This document shows positions 63,689 through 64,000 of a stretch of 64,000 bases of DNA, in pieces. This DNA is from ENR-C587 sp942493235 (GTDB taxonomy: Bacteria > Bacteroidota > Ignavibacteria > Kapaibacteriales > UBA2268), in the NCBI GenBank assembly GCA_942493235.1, contig OW818676.1, forward strand, positions 2,232,001-2,296,000, written 5' to 3'. The stretch's first letter is position 1, and the number at the start of each line of letters is the position of its first letter. Position numbers and translations under genes: made by a program. Below the pieces are notes generated by a model, which was given only the letters and a program-made list of their open reading frames with translations, had not been told where the DNA came from and ran no database searches.

Positions 63689-64000
63689 TTAGTTAGCTTT
63701 TTTAAAGCTTTCCATAAATTTCACTAATGCTTCAACAGATTCAATTGGGCATGCATTATAAGTAGAAGCACGGATACCACCAACTGAACGATGACCTTTT
63801 AAATTAGTCATGCCGATAGCTTTAGCTTCGGCTATGAATTTAGCTTCTAATTCAGGAGTAGGTAAGTTCCAGCATATATTCATTAATGAACGGTCTTCTT
63901 TATGAGTTACAGTGCCTTTATAATAATCGGCATTAGCATCCATATAATCGTATAGAACACCGGCTTTTTTTATGTTGTTAGCTTCAATAACTGCCAAACC
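63689..64000 (-). CDS. serC: Phosphoserine aminotransferase, C-terminal part (gene runs off the window)
   Basis: The last 103 or so codons are inside the window; the 5' part lies beyond 64000. Recognised from RSLMNICWNLPTPELEAKF, KGHRSVGGIRASTYNACPIE and VEALVKFMESF, the conserved end of SerC including the HRSVGG-x-RAS-x-YN motif. It converts 3-phosphohydroxypyruvate to phosphoserine with glutamate and PLP, in serine (and sometimes pyridoxal) synthesis. Chromosomal housekeeping gene. Confidence 0.92.
   Translation of the reverse strand, partial: GLAVIEANNIKKAGVLYDYMDANADYYKGTVTHKEDRSLMNICWNLPTPELEAKFIAEAKAIGMTNLKGHRSVGGIRASTYNACPIESVEALVKFMESFKKAN

Noticed and set aside
1..64000. tRNA or rRNA genes, including a tRNA attachment site near 23500 or 60270
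   Set aside because: No cloverleaf-compatible sequence or CCA-ending 3' tRNA half was recognised at the junctions or elsewhere; a dedicated scan was not possible by eye.

Overview
The window is AT-rich bacterial DNA from the Bacteroidota/Chlorobi (FCB) side of the tree. Evidence for this is four proteins with type IX secretion (T9SS) C-terminal sorting domains, giant PKD/Ig-repeat exoproteins, OmpA and PorT-like barrels, and TAnnTTTG promoter-like boxes. Several genes also carry clear AAGG/GGAGG ribosome binding sites. That fits Ignavibacteria/Kapabacteria-like lineages better than classical Bacteroidetes, but the exact taxon cannot be fixed from the sequence. No rRNA, tRNA or CRISPR array was recognised.

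Layout. (1) 0.3-11.8 kb, minus strand: a three-gene surface operon (barrel plus two OmpA domains, secreted FGE/SUMF1-like protein, 2602-residue PKD/Ig adhesin with a T9SS tail). (2) 12.4-22.7 kb: chromosomal housekeeping and signalling genes (YmdB-type phosphodiesterase, CBS protein, SurE, an HDOD/histidine kinase/response-regulator run, a glycosyltransferase, a TetR regulator). Long intergenic gaps here are full of dispersed palindromic repeats. (3) 23.5-60.27 kb: a block that I read as one integrated element of about 36.8 kb. (4) 60.9-64 kb: chromosome again (dut, two related outer-membrane proteins, the 3' end of serC).

The proposed element. A dispersed REP-like hairpin, intact at 60763-60792, is split in two. 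Its left half ends at 23505 and its right half begins at 60266, and the six bases CGTTAG are present at both junctions. Two paralogous tyrosine recombinases lie just inside the left end. Next comes a defence region on the minus strand: hsdM, a decayed duplicate of rhuM/hsdS, an intact RhuM/PLD protein, hsdS, then a complete Gabija pair (gajA, gajB) sitting between hsdS and hsdR. A plus-strand replication module follows: an unassigned 394-residue protein, a small HTH protein, a primase-like protein and a RepA-like ATPase. It is followed by a mirror-symmetric set of palindromes and an array of short repeats spaced about 10.5 bp apart, which looks like an iteron origin.

The right half of the element holds a 2753-residue secreted Rhs protein with a probable immunity gene. 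Downstream on the same strand are three displaced Rhs C-terminal cassettes, each a short piece of the conserved core followed by a different tip and a probable immunity gene, and a final decayed core remnant. Several cassettes carry lesions (1-nt deletion, in-frame TGA, missing start). No conjugation genes were seen. The element therefore appears to combine integration, self-replication, anti-phage defence and an interbacterial toxin reservoir.
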